From: Isoetes taiwanensis
Lineage: Eukaryota; Streptophyta; Lycopodiopsida; Isoetales; Isoetaceae
Reading direction: 5' to 3'
Assembly (NCBI GenBank): GCA_021234155.1
Contig: JAJEKV010000034.1
Coordinates: 5,686,028 to 5,750,027, forward strand
Length of the DNA: 64,000 bases
Part shown: positions 37,495 to 49,550 of the stretch, piece after piece
Layout of the letters: each line of letters opens with the position of its first letter
Numbering within the stretch: the stretch's first letter is position 1
Program-made: the position numbers and the translations under genes
Notes under the pieces: generated by a model
Database searches by the model: none
Seen by the model: only the letters and a program-made list of their open reading frames with translations
What the model was told of the DNA's origin: nothing

Positions 37495-39059
37495 AACAAA
37501 TAAAGCCTCAAGTCTTTGTGAACTGTTTGCAGATGTTCTTGTTTATTCTCAGGGACTATATAGAATAGTTGACATCTTAATTGTAAATATAATTATGTCC
37601 TACAAGGAAAACAACACCAAGATATCACTCCCTTTTGTTGGCCCAACCTCAACTTCCACATTATCCTATCCTTCCCATAGACCTCATGGTCTACGAGGAC
37701 AATGAAAGTTAATTCAGTATAATTCAATTCTATCCTTCTCTCATATCCTTTTCGTTCTTCATTCCTTCATCTAGCCTTCAACCCCACCCAGCCCCACTAC
37801 TAATTTTTTTATTTAACTTTACCTACATCCAAATGAGGAAAAAAATCCACAATTAGACTAGAAACAAACAACATTACCAAAACTAGAAAGTCCACAATTA
37901 ACCAAACAACATTACCAAAACTAGAAAATACTGGTACCTTAAATGCAGGGGCGTCATCTAAAGTATTCAACCAACATATGCCATTTGTACTTTGAAATAT
38001 TTCACAAGAAAAAATTCAATTCAATTTCTATCACTTTGCCCTGCTTTGAAATGGTTTGAAAAAGACATAAATGACATTTCAATTATCTTTTCCTTGCGCC
38101 TTTTTTCTTATAGCCTCTGGCGTGCCTTTTTGCTAGTTTTTTTTTTTCCTTATCACGTATGCGAAACTTTTTTGATGCCATTTTCTTTTTTTTTTGCCGT
38201 ATTATACTTCATAATAGTGCCATATTATACAAATCATATGCATTATGTATAAAATGTATGAAGCATTGAACCTATCCCTGCTCGTAATGGAAATGCATTT
38301 TGCTCGAGGCCCTAGGTTAAATTGCACCTTCTTGTTGTACTTGTATAACTAGACAAGCATATAATCTTTGTATTATTCTAATAAGTTAAGGTTGTATACT
38401 TATAATAACATCCTTAATAAAAATATTAGTTTATTCATATACAAGTGTTTGTAATATGACGGAGTGTATCAAGTCGACTAGTCATTCGTTGTCGAAATTT
38501 CTGTTTGAGGAATTTACAATGAAGATCTTAGCAAAGAGTTTTATTTATCTATATTAATGATCCTATTGGGTAAAGACAAATAGAAAAGCAAGGTTTTTTG
38601 CCACCCCTTTAATGTAGATGGCATATCCTCCTATATATGAGTGCATGCCTCTTGCTAAATTTGACTTAAACTCGAGTTGTTCACCACGAAATCCGACCAA
38701 TACTGTAATCTAAAGCGTTGCGGGGTCCCACACAAAAGTTCCCCAAGGGGGAAAGCTCCCTGATTTTGCCAGATGATAAAAGCTTTTAACAAAATTAGAT
38801 AAGTATTGGAACTGAAAGGGAGTGTCGGCTTTGCAGAGATATGTAGATTTCCAAGTTCGTGGTACACATACAATGGACTCAAAATTCAATAAGCATACCT
38901 ATCGATGTGATAAAGAAATTTTTAATAGATCGCTAAAATTCCAAAGAATAGATCCTATTATTGATATGAGGGCTAGGGAGTAGTTCCATAATAGTCAATA
39001 GGCCTTTCTATGTCACAGGTTGCCACCTGTGTGGCACTATATCAAAGAATATTAGTAAG

Positions 39060-39420
39060 ACGACTGGACTATCATGTTTGGATCTTAGTAACAACAAATT
39101 GTATGGCAGGATTCCCATGGGGTTTCAAAACCTTGTCCAACTTACATATTTGCACCTTTGTGAGGCAGACTTAAGTTTACTCAATGTCTTTAATAATCAT
39201 CTAAGGGATTCATTTCAAGAAATTTCTCATCAGAGACATTTGTTCAAAATGACGAGCTCTGTGGTGATGTGCTCTATCTCCATTGCAAAGGGCAAGGTAT
39301 TGTTGTTGGAAACACAATTGTGCTCTTCAGTTTAATCTTTGTTCCTTTAAGGTGCCATTTTCTCAAAAAATGGCATGTCCAAGATAACAGAGAAAACCAA
39401 GTTGACTGAATCTGAAATCA
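39060..39420 (+). pseudogene. Leucine-rich-repeat receptor-type fragment
   Basis: It reads SCLDLSNNKLYGRIPMGFQN then LVQLTYLHL, a plant-type LRR (LxxLxLxxNxLxGxIP). A jump to another frame gives NDELCGDVLYLHCK, the LCG motif that closes the ectodomain of plant LRR receptor proteins, then a hydrophobic stretch (IVVGNTIVLFSLIFVPL) like a membrane anchor. The remaining LRRs and any kinase domain are absent. One or more frameshifts. A relic of an LRR receptor-like protein or kinase. Confidence 0.6.
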
Positions 39421-39572
39421 ACATTTATTCTTATCAATGAGCAGAATGAGACAACCACTAAGCATAAACGTGCCCATACGTGGCAATATAGATTAATAAC
39501 ATGGCAAGTCAAAACTGAGAAGATACACAAATAATCTCTCTCATGCCAAATAATTGTTCCCCAATCAAATTA

Positions 39573-39805
39573 TTAGCTTCTATTATGTGTATCCCATTTT
39601 TTTACGCGTGTTTGCCAACGAATTTTGCATGTCCTCGAGTCAAACATCTTGATATCTCCATTGAAATAACCTATGCCAAATAATTGTTGCCCAATCAAAT
39701 TAATAGCTTCTATTATGTGTATCCCATTTTTTACGCTTGTTTGCCAACGAATTTTGCATGTCCTCAAGTCAAACATCTTCATATCTTCATTGAAATAACC
39801 TGCAA
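39573..39805 (-). pseudogene. WD40-like exon, tandemly duplicated
   Basis: Minus-strand frame with two copies of GYFNGDIKMFD(L/S)RTCKIRWQT, a WD-repeat-like strand pair, separated by NGIHIIEAINLIGQQLFGI. At DNA level 39543-39673 and 39674-39804 are near-identical 131-bp tandem copies. The upstream edge shows an acceptor-like TTGCAG|G near 39805, and another exon ending ATACG|GTAAGT lies near 39975. The remainder of the gene is not recognised. Confidence 0.45.
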
Positions 39806-40229
39806 GTCGACGTGTTTAGTTCCAAGCAGAGAAAGCAAAATAACTCACTGTATATTCATAATTTTGTTATGTGCTCACTGGCAACCACACTTTGCTCTTC
39901 ACCATTAAACGAGTTCCCTGCTTGTCATATGGGATTAAGATGACAATGACATATCTCGACCTAAAATGTACTTACCGTATAAAACATTGTGGACAACTTG
40001 CCAATGCCTGCTGACCTAGCTTCAAACTCTATTTTAATGTGCTACAATTATTGGAACCTCAAAAACATGAAAAGGGTCATTTTATTACCTAGTTTATTAG
40101 ACCTTTTCTTATATGACATTAAGCATTACCTTACCAAAATGCAACTGCCCAACAATCTCATGCATTTTCTGCTTGTTTGGGATCAAAACACGCAAGATAA
40201 TGCGCCAGAAAACAAAGCTTCTTAGCAAC

Positions 40230-40322
40230 TTTAAACATTTCTCAAAACCACCACTACATTCTCCATCTGAATGCCATTTAAACATTTCTCAAAACCACCA
40301 CTACATTCTCCATCTGAATGCC
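40230..40322. repeat. 46-bp perfect tandem duplication
   Basis: Two identical copies of a unit beginning TTTAAACATTTCTCAAAACC and ending CTGAATGCCA. The identity suggests a recent event. Confidence 0.9.
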
Positions 40323-40357
40323 AAATCTTTCTTGCCGCTAGCTCACATTTGTCAAGT

Positions 40358-40552
40358 TTAGTGATGGAAAATCCCCGGGCTTCTGCGGACATTGGAGAAA
40401 TGGGGATGCTCAGGCTTCTGTTCCACTAAAAATGCTGTAAATCCTTCGGGCAGGAAGGAGGGCGGTGCAATGACTTTATTGCAGTCTTCAAGGTTATACC
40501 AATACTGTGCCTTGACATGCCTGTTTAGTCTGCTCTGCAGTTTGCTGGAACT
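40358..40552 (-). other. Exon-like open frame, unrecognised
   Basis: Preceded on the minus strand by an acceptor-like TTTACATTCAG, the frame stays open for 64 codons with protein-like composition (QYWYNLEDCNKVIAPPSFLP, then EGFTAFLVEQKPEHPHFSNV) and ends at a TAA. It may be a terminal exon. No family is assigned. Confidence 0.35.
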
Positions 40553-41087
40553 CTGAATGTAAAGTAAACTAGAAACTGCCGAAAGGCTCTAGCCGTTCCA
40601 ATTATTATGTACAAAACTATAAGTCAAAATCAATAGGCAAGCTCTTCGGATAATATGCATTAAAGCCAAATATATGGTCATGAAACAAAGTTCATTCCAC
40701 GAGGCCACATATTCTAACATGATGCAAATAGTAACCCAATGACCCATATGCCACATAGTCTGAAGCAGATATAATTGCATACTTGTAAATGACCCAAACA
40801 GAATCTATTTTTCACTTATCAAGTAAAGAATCAGCTTATATTACTAATCTTATGTTATAAGTGGTACAGCATCGGATTTTATCTAAATGTTAAATAAACA
40901 AACAAATAGACGAAATCAGATTGAAGCTGAGCCAGATTATAAAGCCTTATCAAGATATTGAAAAAGACAAAATAAACTATGGCTTATTAACTTGCATATT
41001 GATATTCTTCTAAATATAAAGAACTAACCACTCCAATGGCTGAAGGAAGCCACCCCTTATAGAGAGCACGGTAACCCTAAGGCGAGA

Positions 41088-41850
41088 TGTGGTTAGACGA
41101 GATGAGAGAGTATGGGAATACTTATGGCATGAAAGATAAGGACAAGAGAAGGGTAGCAACAGCCAACCTCAAGGGAGCAGCCAGAATTTGGTAGAAGGGC
41201 TATGCCAAAGCCCATAGATTGAGTAGGGATAGCTGCAGATTCAAGAAGTTCTCCAAGGCATTTAAGCATCACTACGTGCCTAGGGAACACAAGTGCCATA
41301 TGATGCAGTAGTTTTATAAGTTGGAGCAGGGCAATAAAACGGTGCAGAAGTACATGGAAGAATTTATGAGGCTGAGGCTCTATATGCCAAAGTTGAGCGA
41401 AAGACATGCAGTGGAGGGATATATTGAGGGCTTGAATGAGGGGATCAAATAGCTTGTGAGGGCTTCAACCCCATAATAGTGTCAGATGCAGAGTCCAAGG
41501 CCGTGAGCTTACAGGGATTAGGTCCCCAGAGCAATAGACAAAAGTAGCAATATTATCAGGACAAAGAGAAAGCTACCGGAAGCTATAGTCCAAGAGCAAC
41601 AAGCCCGACAACTGCTAGACCTCGATAAAATGCAAACTATGGGAAGCAAAGGAATGCAAATTTTGGAAAGTAGGACAAGAAGCAGGTCAGCTTCAGGGAC
41701 AAAGAGCAAGCGGGTAGTTCAAACTACTCCAAAGCAGTGAAACAGTTCTTGTAGTCCATCCCAAAGGAGAAGAGACAGGAATGTATGGAAAAGCAGTTAT
41801 ACTTCAGGTGCTTCCAATCGGGACATCGGACACAACTGTTCTTTAGTGAT
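41088..41850 (+). pseudogene. Ty3/gypsy gag
   Basis: It reads WLDEMREYGNTYGMKDKDK, NLKGAARIW, KFSKAFKHHYVPREHKCHMM and KYMEEFMRLRLYMPKLSE, the Retrotrans_gag capsid domain. It ends with a degenerate zinc knuckle (RCFQSGHRTQ) near 41800. In-frame TAG codons occur near 41198, 41287, 41450 and 41548, mostly where the alignment expects Gln. It cannot make a capsid. Confidence 0.8.
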
Positions 41851-43988
41851 GAATGCGGCACTAGCAAAGCTAGGAGGATGGGAGACACCCCCGGAGAATG
41901 ATGATGAAGATGCTTGCGACTACATCCAGGGTGAGTGCCACATCTTTGCTACCATTGATTTCGAGAATGCCGAGAGTCAACATCAGGTCATCTCACCAAT
42001 AGGAAAAGTCAAAGCCAAATCTTTCATAGTGTTGGTAGACACGGGAAACACCCATAATTTTGCTTCGCCAAGGATGGTAGAGTTGTTGAAGCTAAAGCCT
42101 TCAAAGTCCAAGCCCATGCCTATTGTGTTGGCAAATGGGGCAATCCGACACAAAGCGGGAAAGAGGATCAACTTCGACATAGACTTGTCAGGTATCAACA
42201 TTGGAATGGGAGCATAGGTCATGAATATTGGCAAATATGTGTTGATCATTGGCATGGAATACCTTGGCCCGGCTGCGGTTGTGATTGATTGCGGGAAGCG
42301 AAAAGTAACTACGGTGCCAAATGGAAAAGTCATTGAGATAACAGGTAAAGAAGTCACCCCAATCATGCAATGCATGTCTAGTAAGAAATTACTTAGATGT
42401 ATAAAGAAGGAGCAAGTGGCCTATGCCTTTAAGCTCAAAGTTGAGGAGCCAGAAATACAGGAAGAGAAGGAGGCCAAAGTATTGAGCAAGCTGCCGAAGC
42501 CAATAGCCAAGCTAGTGAAGGAATTCCATGATTTGTTTCCAGATGAGATCAAGCAACTTCCACCTTACAGGGAAGTCGAGTGTGAAATAGCACTTGAACC
42601 AACCTCACAAGTAAGGCACCTTACGGAATGTCACCTCAAGAGTTGACGGAATTCAAGAAGCAATTGCAGGAGTTGCTAGACATAGGGTTTATAAGACCTA
42701 GTACCTCTCCATTCAGGGTGCCGATCTTATTTGTCGAGAAGAAAGATGAAAGTTTAAGAATGTGCATTGACTATCGTCAATTGAACAAGCACATCATCAA
42801 GAACACTATTGCGCTGCCGAGATGAGACGATTTCATGGATCAACTACACAAGGTGCAAAGGTTTTCTCCAAGATAGACTTGAGGTCAGGCTACCATCAGA
42901 TCAGGATCAAGGAAGAAGACATTCATAAGACTGCATTCAGGACGAGATATGGCCACTACGAGTTCACAATGATGCCATTTGAATTGTCCAACGCCCCAGC
43001 AACATTCATGAGACTCATGAACAACGTTTTTCGCGAGTCTCTAAACACGTTCATCATAGTTTTCTTTGATGACATTTTAGTCTACGACAAATCCTTGGAG
43101 GAGCATGCCCAACACTTGAGGAAAGTACTTGAAAAGTTGAGGAGACATCAACTTTATGCAAAGCTATCCAAGTGTCACTTCGCCACCGAAACAGTGGAGT
43201 ACTTGGGGCATGTAATTTTAGTGGAAGGGATTTCCACCGACCTAGCGAAGATTGAAGCGGTAATTGATTGGCCAACACCGAAGAACATCTATGAAGAGAG
43301 GAGCTTCCTCAGCTTAGCAGGGTATTACAGAAAGTTCGTCAGGAACTTCGCAAAGATAGCACCACCACTAACGGACCTCATCAAAGCTGAGAAGATAAAA
43401 GATTGGGCGAGTCATTGGCAAAAGAAGGCCCAAGCATCGTTTGAAATATTGAAGGAGTCAGATCCAGATAAGGATAAGTTGGTGGCAACCGATGCTAGCA
43501 AGATTGTAACAGGAGCGGTCTTGATACAGGAGGAGAGGGTTGTAGTGTATGATTCAAGGAAGATGAACGATGCCGAAATGCGCTATCCAACCAACGACCA
43601 GGAGTTGCTAGCAGTGATGAGAGCATTGAGAATATGGAGACACTATCTACTGGGAAGGAAGTTCCAATTAGATATGGACCACCAGAGTTTACAGTACGTC
43701 TTCACCCAACTACATCTCAACTTAAGACAAAGGAGATGGATGGATTTCCTGGAAGAGTACAATTTTGACATCGTGTACAAGGCAGGCAAGCTCAACGTGG
43801 TTGCGAACGCGCTCTCAAAGCACCCTTTGACGATGAGAGTCCATTGCAATGCCATATCAACACTCACCAATGAGTTTGACAAGAAGATAGAAGAGATGTT
43901 ACCAATGGATCAAGACTTTAAGGAAGCATGGGCAAGCCTTTCCAAAGAGGCAACAACGGACAAAGAGAGAGACCTTCAAGCATTTTAA
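41846..43988 (+). pseudogene. Ty3/gypsy pol: protease, RT, RNase H
   Basis: Protease motif VLVDTGNTHNFAS near 42030. RT begins near 42628 ([20 protein letters not shown], then [11 protein letters not shown]), crosses a stop and frameshift at about 42825, and has [25 protein letters not shown] and the catalytic FFDDILVY at about 43062. The RT thumb ([21 protein letters not shown]) is present. RNase H has [15 protein letters not shown], with NDQELLAV and ANALSKHP. The frame is open from 42822 to 43988, unusually long for the rest of the element. Integrase is absent. Confidence 0.87.
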
Positions 43989-44403
43989 GAAGTAAGGTAA
44001 CCTATTGTACCATAAGAACGAATTGTAGATTTTGAGGCAGTTATTGAGCAAATTCCAAGGCTTCTAGATCCTTGTGCTAACAAGCAGAAAAGTTTCTCAC
44101 TTTGGTTTCTCGTCACAAGAATCCATGGAGGCCAAAGGCTGCTGTTAAATTCCAGTTGAAAAATGTTTGTGTATGGATGTTGCAAACTTTATGACTTTCA
44201 GAATAATGGGATCAATCTGCTCTATCTTTACGGTAACTTTTACTTATGTTCTATTTGTTTTATTGTGACCAAATTCAAAAGCTACAGGTGATGAAAGCCT
44301 CAAATGAATTTTAGTTTTTCTCTGGTTTGAATTCTAAAATTTTTGTCACACCTGGGAGGGTGACGTCCCTAAGACCCCGAAGGAGCAAAAAACAAAAATT
44401 TGC

Positions 44404-44832
44404 AACACAAACCATTAACATCCAACATATAAAAATTAAATCCCCCAACACATAACAACCAACACATAACAACCATTGACATTAACAACCAACACATAAC
44501 TACCATTGACATTAATTAACACAACCATTGGGTCCAACACATTTAAATTAAAATCCCCCTTAAACCCCCTTTGGTTTGGGTGCATATTCACACGGGGGGT
44601 GATGTAGGGCAGCGAGAGCCCTCATAATTGTATTTTGCACGTATGAAATCAACACCATATAGTATTCCGCTTGAAATCTTATAGTATTTTATCTTGTTAT
44701 ACAGTATAGGAAATTTTGTACTTGCATACCCCACAAATGAGGAACTTTACGTACGGTGTAGATTAAGGAATAAGGGGTGAATATGCCTATCCAACAGCTC
44801 TCGTTGCCCGGAGTCACCCCCCGTGTGAATAT
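44404..44832. mobile_element. Long-TIR MITE, copy A (right end broken)
   Basis: The same family as 62124-62510. It starts AACACAAACCATTA, contains CCCCCTTAAACCCCCTTT, then TTTGGGTGCATATTCACACG, shares the internal segment (AGGGCAGCGAGAGCCC, then CCAACAGCTCTCGTTGCCCG), and ends in the right arm at GTGTGAATAT. The left arm is expanded by small AACACATAACAACC repeats (44446-44530). Outer sequence ACCCCGAAGGAGCAAAAA corresponds to sequence just outside the right arm of copy B. Confidence 0.85.
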
Positions 44833-44839
44833 AAAACAA

Positions 44840-46700
44840 AACGTGCATAAACAAAACACCCGTAATCATCACCTACATAACTCCTTCATCAAGACCACAC
44901 AATGCGACGTACATTCACTGGTCCAAACTGAAAATGTAGAAAATGCACCGGACCCCCTGCATCAATGCTCATATATGGCTATCACTCCTGCAGAGGGGGA
45001 GGGAGGGAGGGAGAGAGAGAGAGAGATCTTTATTCAGCTATGGAGATCGGGATTCTTGGTGTGTGCGTTGCATAGATCTTGCATTTTGAGTCTGGGATCA
45101 TTGGGTTTTACTTTTTCTTGCGAGGTTTTGAGTTAGGCTATGCATCAATGTTTTATTCCTCTACAAAACCTGTTCCTCAGATGTTTGAAGCTCTCTGTGA
45201 CAAAAATCCGATCAGAGGTCTTCAAGGAATTCTCTCATTTCTATGCTAACAAAACATGCATTTCCATTCTCTGCTCTATTAGACTTGTCCTTATCTTTCT
45301 GCAATCCTTGTTCCATGATGAGCACCAAAGATTTCTTCAAGCCAATTCTCATAAGGTCATAGTATCAAGTATTCTATTGTTTTGAACTAGAAATTTTTAT
45401 TGATTGTGAAAGCATGACTTTGAAGTCCACTTCACCCTCGGGCCATGGAGGGCAACCCTCCGTGCGCAGCACCTTGTTAATTGTAGGAAACTAGCTTGTT
45501 AGTTTCAAAATCACAAAAATTGTAGGCAGAAATTAGCATTTAGCAGGTTTCTCTACAAACTATAGGAAATTTTCCTTGAGTGGTGCAAAAATTTCCCGAA
45601 CCAAGGGGCGAAACAGAGTTATAAATGGCATATTCGGGTACTGATGGCATATTTGAGTGATTATAACAGTAATAATAGGAATATTCTCTGGAAAAAGAAT
45701 ATTCGAAGAGTTATTGACCATAATCATTAGAATATTCTCTAACATGAATATATTATAGAAGTTGTATATAATTACCTGGCTAGAATCTGACGATGGGCAA
45801 CGGTCCGATGAATTTAACCTGCAAGGACTAGGGTACCGAGAAACCATGACCTTAGAAAATGTTATTTTTGCACGTTTTGGAGTTCTTTTTCTTGTTCTCC
45901 TTCCCCTCTAATTTGATGGTCCAAATATTGCCACCTGGCGAACCAGAGTCGTTGAGATCAGAGGTCCATCCTGGATATACTATTCATCCTATATTATAAA
46001 ATTATCCAGTAAGTATATATGTCAAGCATCAAATATAATCGAGGGCTCAGATTGTGCCACATGGCATGCCAAGTGTCCCTTTTTAAATGCCAAAAGATGC
46101 TATAGGCACTCCTCGGAAAGGCGCCTTTCCAGTGCAACGGTCAAGATTTGCCCTTTCCACACTTGCCCTTTTCATTTGCTAAGACTCTGCTAGGACAGAA
46201 CAAGCTATGTCGATTGCTAGATTCGGCTTCCAAGAACTACTGCTTTGGCTATGGCAACAAGCAACAGGCGATGGATACAGAGCTGGATGCAGTGGGGGAT
46301 TATGCTTTTTTGCAACTTATTTTTCTGGATTAGGGTTTCCAAGCTCTTTTATATAGTCCGGCTGTTTCTGCTCTGTCACAAAGTCAATTGGGGAACTTTC
46401 TAAGATCGATCTTAAGTGCACTTCTTGGGGGGTGGTTGCTTTGAGATTTTAGGTTTGCCAAACAACAGAGATTTGGTCTTCAGAATTCTAGTTTTATTTG
46501 CCGCTCTTACCCAAAAACTCAATTCATTGCATTGCTGGAGATGTTTTGATTCTAAAGTTGGAAGCATTAAGATTGGTATAGGCACTCCTCGAAAAGGCGT
46601 CTATATATTCGAAAGCAGCGTGGGAAAGATATGCGGCAGAACTTGTACTACATAAGCTTGGTTTTAGATTGAGAAGACTGAGTTTGTTAGTAGCAATCGG
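44840..46700. other. Intergenic, no gene seen
   Basis: It contains a short (GGGA)/(GA) purine run near 45000-45026 and AT-rich sequence. A frame at 45140-45385 has no recognisable domain. Two GGCACTCCTCG(G/A)AAAGGCG words (46105, 46573) are a short dispersed repeat. Confidence 0.45.
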
Positions 46701-46729
46701 ACCAGACCTACCTCCGTTGCTGTCCTCCT

Positions 46730-46865
46730 TGGACATGGCTGTGGCGGCAGCAGATATGGCAGTTTTGACCCCACTGAAACGCAATGGATCCATTTCTTCT
46801 CTTCTTGCCATATTCATTCTACTCCTGATCGGCATCCTTGCCTTCTCGATCCGCCTTTTCTCGGT
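46730..46865 (+). pseudogene. STT3-like oligosaccharyltransferase exon 1 (isolated)
   Basis: The frame reads MAVAAADMAVLTPLKRNGSI then a hydrophobic helix LLLIGILAFSIRLFSV. The LAFSIRLFSVI segment is the start of STT3, the catalytic subunit of ER oligosaccharyltransferase. In STT3 proteins it is followed by a tyrosine and an acidic DxD region. Here the frame meets a possible donor (TTCTCG|GTGATA) and then runs out. No second exon with the expected motif is seen in the next kilobases, so this is either a lone captured exon or a gene with a very long intron. Confidence 0.4.
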
Positions 46866-46919
46866 GATAAATTTGCTTATTTGTCTTAACATTAGTTTTA
46901 ATTGTCCTGAACTCTGAGA

Positions 46920-48470
46920 TCTACGTGCTCACCTTTGTAAAAAGTCCGATCTCATACCGATAATAAGCTTAGGATGCTATTAGACGTTTCAAAGTTGGCA
47001 CTATCAACCTAAATGTGAAATGATTTCTTTCTTATCTAGGAGGTTAGCACCTGCAAATTTCTGGCAAAAGGATTCATGTGATGAGGAACCTCAAAAAATA
47101 ATATTTTACAAATTATAACATTGCTTGGCACAATAATGGAAATCTACTTTCTGGCAGCTGTACTCTATAGATGTAGAGTTTTGGCAAATAGTATGAAATG
47201 GGGTGCGAATTTGGAAGGATGGCAAAGAATTGTTCGACTTTGTATATCTATCAGGCAGGAATTTATCCCTAAGCCAGGGTTTCCACGATTCCAGTGATGA
47301 TATCATGAATGTGTGAATGTGGAAATGATATTATAGTTGAGGACTGATACTTTGTCTGAACAGTATGAGAATTCGGCCTCAGAAGCATTTAGCCTTTCTT
47401 CATTTTGTTTTTAATTCAATGTTGGCACCAAGCTCCAAAAAGCTTTTGGTTATCCCACTAACATTTTGTCATGACAGGGACATGCTTGCTTTCATCAATT
47501 ACACTCTAAGCCCACTTCTGAGACATCACATGGAACGATCACAAAAGGTGAACAATCATATGTAAAGCCCACCGAAGGTGGGCAATTTACTAGTTTATTA
47601 TATAGGATTATTGATTTCTCTGGCATATTCCAAGTTACATATCGTGGGCTTTTTGTATCTTACTTGTAGGCTCATAGCAGTTTGAACTGGAATCCCCTAC
47701 CCTATTTTGACATGCTTTCAGTTGAGTTTCTTTTTTTGTATTTTATGAGCTTTCTAATCATGAAGGATGTCACGCTAAACAAGGAAGTTATGGCAGCCTT
47801 TGCAGCGAGTAGAACAAAAGGATTTTCTTGCAATATCTCCTTTAATCTCATCTCCTGTCTTCATGCGCCAATAGAGTTCTGAGACTTCCCATGTTGTAAT
47901 GACCCCATACTGCTAGCTCCCTCATCGTACCTATAGACCTCCAAAGAGGATACAAGGGCAAGCGAGACAATCCCCATATCCCCCCAAAGGGGACCAAAAC
48001 ATCAGAAGCCATCTAAGCATACATTGGTAATAATTCTCAATACTATAGGATCATTGATAAAGAACTGAACATACGTCAAAATGTATCTATACCTGGCTCA
48101 GCTAACCGATAGCTCAACAAGCAAAGTCTCAAAATCAAAGAGAGTTGTGGCAGTAATGACAAGGATGGCATAAGTACTTACTCTGTTGACGCCTTTGCAA
48201 ATAGGAGCTATTGTCTCATCTTCTAGGGCAGGCCTCATGTATAAACTGCCAAAGAGATTTTCTGGCAGAGCCCATAGTGACACCCTCTAGTCTAGAACAT
48301 TGAATGCCCTACATGTGGGGAACTTTGAAGGGGTTAACGCTCAACGCAGTAGTGGAGAGAAGACATTTGATCTACAACATCATTCTACAAGTATGTTAGT
48401 TCATATAAGAGGGGCTTTTTAATGATGAAATAATGTATAAAATTGGGAGGGGTTATGTGTGCAACAATAC
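46920..48470. other. Intergenic with one exon-like minus-strand stretch
   Basis: Nothing is assigned. On the minus strand about 48290-48190 reads SLWALPENLFGSLYMRPALE then DETIAPICKGVNR, ending at GTAAGTAC, a donor-like site. Its composition is protein-like but no family is recognised. Confidence 0.3.
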
Positions 48471-48475
48471 TCCAA

Positions 48476-48515
48476 CATTGTATGATAGGGACCTTTTTAA
48501 CCTAAAAAATGGTAC
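48476..48515 (+). repeat. 38-bp direct repeat, left copy
   Basis: ACATTGTATGATAGGG followed by ACCTTTTTAACCTAAAAAAT. The same sequence is at about 56145-56180, bracketing the 7.6-kb gene-free block. Confidence 0.85.
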
Positions 48516-48879
48516 TTTTTTGAAGTGAAGTGGTATTCTCATTGAGCTTTGTGAAATTGTTAAGTACAAATTGATTCCCCTACTGGGGTGGAACTTTTGA
48601 AAAAACTTGAAATTTAAATGCTCCGAAACTAGACAATCATCAAGAGCACGAAGAAACTAGGGAATACAAGATAAAGAGATCTTTCATCCGCCGCTCGGTT
48701 TATCCAAAGAAGAGAAAGCTGGCGATCGCCTCTCATCGGGATTAAAAAGCCCCTCCCTTGCGCGATCCCGTGCACCCCAATCACCAAGAGACCTCAAAAG
48801 TAACCTGCAACGGCAAAGATAAAAAAATGACCCGTCAAGGAGTTGACGCCTTGCGCATTAATGCATCCAATATCTAATA

Positions 48880-49110
48880 AAGTTCAGAGGCTCCAGGGCC
48901 ACGCTGAAAAAGAAACAACAGCCGACCAATCGAGAACCGTCCGCAGAATGACCATCGCGGAGAAAAATATCCGATTAGTGCTGCCTCAGAGGCTACATCG
49001 CCACGCTGAGAGATGATAAAAAATGGAGACTGCCTCAGAGGCTACAGTGCCACGCTGAGAGATAATAAAAATGGAGAATGCCCCAGAGGCTACAGTGCCA
49101 CGCTGAGAAA
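48880..49110. repeat. 49-bp minisatellite with a hairpin in each unit
   Basis: Units at about 48880 (diverged), 48983, 49031 and 49080 read GCCTCAGAGGCTACAGTGCC then ACGCTGAGAGAT.ATAAAAA.GGAGA. CTCAG pairs with CTGAG, and GGC with GCC, inside each unit. Confidence 0.85.
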
Positions 49111-49380
49111 GATGAAACATAAGAACATACAAACTTGCAAAGAACAACAAAAACGAAAACATGGAGGACGTCAGAGGCATCAAAGCAACCTGAGAGGTAG
49201 AGAAAGCAGACAGAAACGAAAGATGGCCACTCGACCAAAAAGAATTAGAGCAACATCAACATGGAACAGAAGAATAAAATGGAACAATGACTGACAACAA
49301 GCCTAAGAAACTCAACCGAACTAGAGCCAGCGAACCTACATCATCCGTGAAGAACACAAAGAGAGGGGGGGAAGGGCGGG

Positions 49381-49550
49381 AAGGTAGGTAGAGGCGCTAA
49401 TGACAAAAACAAAGCTCAAGAGAACCCCGATAAGGAAGAAGTAGAAGAGACATGTATATAAAGGAAAATTGGGCTCAGAATAGCAGATGACGTCCCTTGC
49501 CAAAGAATGGCGGTTCTATTGCTAGAACCTTGACATTCTGTGGCAAGGTC
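49381..49550 (+). repeat. ~165-bp direct repeat, left copy, TATA-containing
   Basis: AAGGTAGGTAGAGG(C/T)GCTAA through GAGACATGTATATAAAGG to TAGAACCTTGACATT, repeated at 56004-56165 with few differences. It contains a TATA-like TATATAAAGG. It may be the remains of LTRs of a large non-coding retroelement. Confidence 0.8.

Larger units (their letters stand above)
35656..39060. other. Intergenic, no gene seen
   Basis: AT-rich, with microsatellites (AAAC near 35743-35762, ATAT near 35949) and a tandem duplication listed separately. A minus-strand frame at 38655-38882 has no recognisable domain. Confidence 0.5.
41080..44080 (+). mobile_element. Ty3/gypsy retrotransposon internal region, decayed
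   Basis: Gag, protease, RT and RNase H follow in the usual order, but no LTRs or integrase core were found. The element is cut within the zinc-binding start of integrase (YHKNE near 44010). Frameshifts and stops are frequent, many of them TAG at expected Gln. Confidence 0.88.

Noticed and set aside
39573-40552. WD40-like exon and the 64-codon frame at 40358-40552 as one gene
   Set aside because: The 64-codon frame ends in a stop upstream of the WD40-like exon on the same strand, so it cannot simply precede it. The two are kept separate.
41080-44080. LTRs of the Ty3/gypsy element
   Set aside because: No pair of direct repeats with TG..CA ends and no primer site were found around it. Only the internal region is called.
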